Source: an uncultured Acidobacteriia bacterium
Lineage (GTDB): Bacteria > Acidobacteriota > Terriglobia > Bryobacterales > Bryobacteraceae
Direction of reading: 5' to 3'
Assembly (NCBI GenBank): GCA_903875575.1
Contig: CAIQWJ010000085.1
Span: 1 to 33,838, forward strand
DNA length: 33,838 bases
Every line of letters begins with the position of its first letter. Within the stretch, counting starts at the first letter, position 1. The notes beneath the pieces were generated by a model, which had not been told where the DNA came from, did not search any database, and was given only the letters and a program-made list of their open reading frames with translations. Of the stretch, positions 31,689-33,838 are shown one piece after another. The position numbers were made by a program, and so were the translations under genes.

Positions 31689-32437
31689 CTACTGTGAACA
31701 CGCGCTGTCGAGGTTGATTAGGCCGTTGCCCAGAGTTCCGAACAAGACATCAACCATGGAATGCAGTAGCTTATAACCGAAGCCCGCGTTGTTATTGAAG
31801 CAATCCACGTGGAACAAATGCCCTGCACCTCACCTTTGGCGGGATCGATGATGACCGTTGACTTCACGTGGCCCGAGTCCGTCGGAGAACTGTCTCGAAA
31901 GCCGTTCCACGCAGACGAAATCTGATTGAAGATCGCGTCCGCATCAGGGCATTGAGAAACTCCGGGGCAAAGAGCTGACCGCAAGCCGTCAATAGATATC
32001 TCAAGATTCCAGTGCCCACCTGTCGAATCCGAGCTCGCGCTGAGGCCGTTTAGGATCGCGGTGATCGCACCGTCAGGCACATTAAGGCCTGCCAACAGCG
32101 TCGCCGCCGCCTGCCTGATGGCATCTTGCGATGCCTGAGGCATTGACAGTTTCGGGATCTGCAACAGCGTTGTGGCCAAGTCCGTGAGATAGGCCTGAAG
32201 TCCCTGCCATGCGTCCGCTGGCATGCCCGGAAAATAACCCTGAGCCAAGGCCTGCCCATAGCTGTTGCCAAAGGAACTGCCCATATGATTTCGGTATTCT
32301 GAATTGGCCCACTTCGGCAGTTTAATTTGGCCCACCCTCAAAACGAACGGGTACTCTTGGTTCGGGCGTAAGCCCGAGGCGGAGGAACTCGCCCCCACCT
32401 CTGTTCCGACCGACCCGTCACTCGACTTTTCCGCCAA
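31689..32437 (-). pseudogene. Frameshifted gene in the RHS cassette
   Basis: One frame is open from a TTG at 32437 (overlapping the preceding gene by 20 bp) to a stop at 31718, giving 239 residues. Its last 27 or so residues read like off-frame sequence. Near 31815-31820, right after DPAKGEVQG, the next frame continues HLFHVDCFNNNAGFG, then KLLHSMVDVLFGTLGNG, and stops at TAG 31689-31691. That ending is far more protein-like and leaves the usual short gap before the next ATG at 31681. A one-base deletion explains it. The body is helical and acidic (GYFPGMPADAWQGLQAYL, AAATLLAGLNVPDGAI), with no signal peptide. Other possible starts lie inside the frame. I do not recognise the family. Confidence 0.55.
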
Positions 32438-33089
32438 TAGTCTTGGTGGTCAAAGTCTTCTTCTCGATATCGATGTCGATCATGACCCGCGCGTAGCGGT
32501 CCTCGTTTCTAGACCCCGTAGCGACTAGCAGTACCCCGGTCGGACTATTCACAATGAAAACATATTCGCCGGGCTCCAGATGCGGCAGAGTGAAGTTGCC
32601 TTCCGGCGAAACAGCCGCAAGCGCGCAGCAATCGTCTTCGAACCTCGAATTCACGACCCTTATCCAGAGATCCGCAAGTTGCTCCCGAGCAGTGATCTTA
32701 CCGAGCGTCGGCGGCATGATGATTGGCGTATCGATGTCATAGCCAACCGGCTGGAACAAAACCAGTAGCTCATCCCCTCGAACATGGACCATCTTTCCCA
32801 TCCTCATTCCCCCCGCCTCGATAGTGATGCTGTAATCCCCGTAGGGAATATTGATCCCGACTGGCCCCTGAAAGTACGAAGCGAAATCCGCAGACACATG
32901 AGATGCACTCGGATCCCAAAGACGCAGATCACGTTTGAAGAACACGACCTTCACGGGTTCCAGCTTCTTGCCGGTGCGGTCAAATGCGCGCACGGTCACC
33001 GTATTGCCGGAGGCGAACAACGGCACGCCGACCAATAACAAGCTGGCCATTCGTATCAAAAACCGCTCGAAGATGGATGGTTTGCGCAT
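32418..33089 (-). CDS. Exported protein with beta-sandwich (carboxypeptidase-regulatory-like) segments
   Basis: The 223-residue product has a signal peptide (RFLIRMASLLLVGVPLFASGNT). Two segments resemble carboxypeptidase-regulatory or Cna-B-type folds: TVRAFDRTGKKLEPVKVVFFKRD with PYGDYSITIEAGG, and SPEGNFTLPHLEPGEYVFIVNSPTG. It starts 3 bp after the RHS stop, a distance typical of cognate partner genes behind RHS tips. An immunity or accessory role is possible but unproved; the signal peptide would place it in the periplasm or envelope. Confidence 0.6.
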   Translation of the reverse strand: MRKPSIFERFLIRMASLLLVGVPLFASGNTVTVRAFDRTGKKLEPVKVVFFKRDLRLWDPSASHVSADFASYFQGPVGINIPYGDYSITIEAGGMRMGKMVHVRGDELLVLFQPVGYDIDTPIIMPPTLGKITAREQLADLWIRVVNSRFEDDCCALAAVSPEGNFTLPHLEPGEYVFIVNSPTGVLLVATGSRNEDRYARVMIDIDIEKKTLTTKTIGGKVE

Positions 33090-33092
33090 GGC

Positions 33093-33838
33093 TCAGTCCC
33101 CAAAACAGTCCTTCGTAAGCCTTTCTGAAATCTCCTTGGTAGCGTATGTGCCCGGTCCAAACAACGTCCCTAATATATCGAGGTCCGTGCGGTTTCCAAC
33201 ATGAAGAAATTCATGCAGGATCGCGCCCTCCAACTGCGCCATTGACGTCTCCCAAGCCATCCCCTGATAGAAATAAATTTGAGTATCCCCCGGCTTAGGC
33301 ACGGCAAAGTCAGCCTTTTTGTCGATCATGACAGCAAGCAGTTCCGGCTTTGTCAGAGCGTCGACAAAAGTAGCGCCGCCGTTGGCAAGATCCTGGACGT
33401 TTTTCGACCCAAGCCCAAGTAGTCCAAGCTCCGCTTCGCACAGACTATTTGGCGAAGGAGAAAAGTTGGCGAGTAGTTTGAGCGCTTTAGGCAGGGCGTC
33501 AGCAAATACAAGGACGGGAAGTCCTGGTCCTCCGCCGTTGCTCTGATCGGTCTGGACAGGATCTGTCCCTCCGCCGCCCGGCCCCGCGCACGCGCCCGAA
33601 TTCTGCGCCTGATAACACGGCGGCGTCGCATCACATGTCAACCCAACCGACTCCCGGAGTTCCGAATAGACCGAGCACGGATCCAGATTTGCCCACATCG
33701 CGTCTTGAAGCCCCGCGCAATTCCCCATATCACTGCTGTTCGGATCGCTATCGCCAAACTCGATCGTCAGCAGCAGATAATAGGTCCAGCAATCCATCTT
33801 CCCGCTCGGATCCCCGCGATTTACCGGATCGTCGCCAG
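33093..33838 (-). CDS. RHS-repeat protein, C-terminal end with zincin-like HEFLH domain (partial)
   Basis: The gene runs off the right edge, so only about the last 248 codons are seen. From the edge the frame reads DDPVNRGDPSGK, which matches the end of the RHS core (NNPVN--DPSG), after which RHS proteins switch to a variable C-terminal domain. That domain here is about 234 residues. It has several Cys in its first half (CDATPPC, NSGACAGPGGGG) and AILHEFLHVG with HEFLH encoded at 33201-33215. A downstream ATKEISERLTKDC supplies possible Glu ligands 24-27 residues later, as in gluzincin-type metallopeptidases. An internal ATG (33797) is not a real start because the RHS core continues upstream. 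Toxin activity is inferred from family context only. Confidence 0.7.
   Translation of the reverse strand, partial: GDDPVNRGDPSGKMDCWTYYLLLTIEFGDSDPNSSDMGNCAGLQDAMWANLDPCSVYSELRESVGLTCDATPPCYQAQNSGACAGPGGGGTDPVQTDQSNGGGPGLPVLVFADALPKALKLLANFSPSPNSLCEAELGLLGLGSKNVQDLANGGATFVDALTKPELLAVMIDKKADFAVPKPGDTQIYFYQGMAWETSMAQLEGAILHEFLHVGNRTDLDILGTLFGPGTYATKEISERLTKDCFGD

Overview
The window is a GC-rich bacterial chromosome segment that most resembles an acidobacterium of the Solibacter/Bryobacter type. I infer this from the mix of genes: a DUF1080 protein, TAT-exported SMP-30 and hydroxy-acid oxidase proteins, BNR-repeat and OmpA-type secreted proteins, an HME-RND metal pump and an RHS tip. No rRNA or other marker gene is present to confirm it. 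I saw no tRNA, CRISPR array, insertion sequence or replication origin.

Layout. 1-456 is a gene-free, repeat-rich stretch. 457-5270 (minus strand) holds a tight housekeeping operon, yicC-gmk-rpoZ-coaBC-udg, followed by a separate DUF1080 gene. 5322-8866 (plus) carries an exported FMN-dependent hydroxy-acid oxidase with a haem-c-like CxxCH motif, a small membrane protein gene cut by an in-frame amber codon, and an orphan MHYT-PAS histidine kinase. 8873-11242 (minus) carries a small membrane protein, an SMP-30/gluconolactonase and a lone MCE-domain protein. 11286-13543 (plus) holds a Yip1-family protein, a strong promoter with a 48-codon leader ORF, comF and an HNH nuclease. 13594-17296 holds a Uma2-family protein, a zinc-ribbon membrane protein, an RRM RNA-binding protein with a switch-like leader and a terminator, a phosphofructokinase with PPi-type signature residues, and a methyltransferase.

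17335-24105. A MauE-like/thioredoxin-like fusion is followed by a roughly 300-base intergenic stretch that looks like a structured RNA: two hairpins share the same loop on different stems, and a strong terminator ends it. serA converges on it from the other side. Upstream on the minus strand is a BNR-propeller/OmpA gene pair closed by a very strong terminator.

24282-30431 (plus) is a divalent-metal efflux locus: a small His/Cys-rich exported protein, a TolC-type outer-membrane factor, a lipoprotein adaptor and a CzcA-like RND pump. 30617-33838 (minus) is an accessory cassette. It starts at the right edge with the last residues of an RHS core and its variable C-terminal domain, which carries a zincin-like HEFLH motif. 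A secreted beta-sandwich-like protein, a frameshifted gene and a secreted propeller-like protein follow with almost no spacing.

The observations I rank highest are the candidate RNA at 18358-18580, the RHS tip cassette with its frameshifted member, the paired exchangeable hairpins before the RRM gene, and the CxxCH motif in the oxidase.
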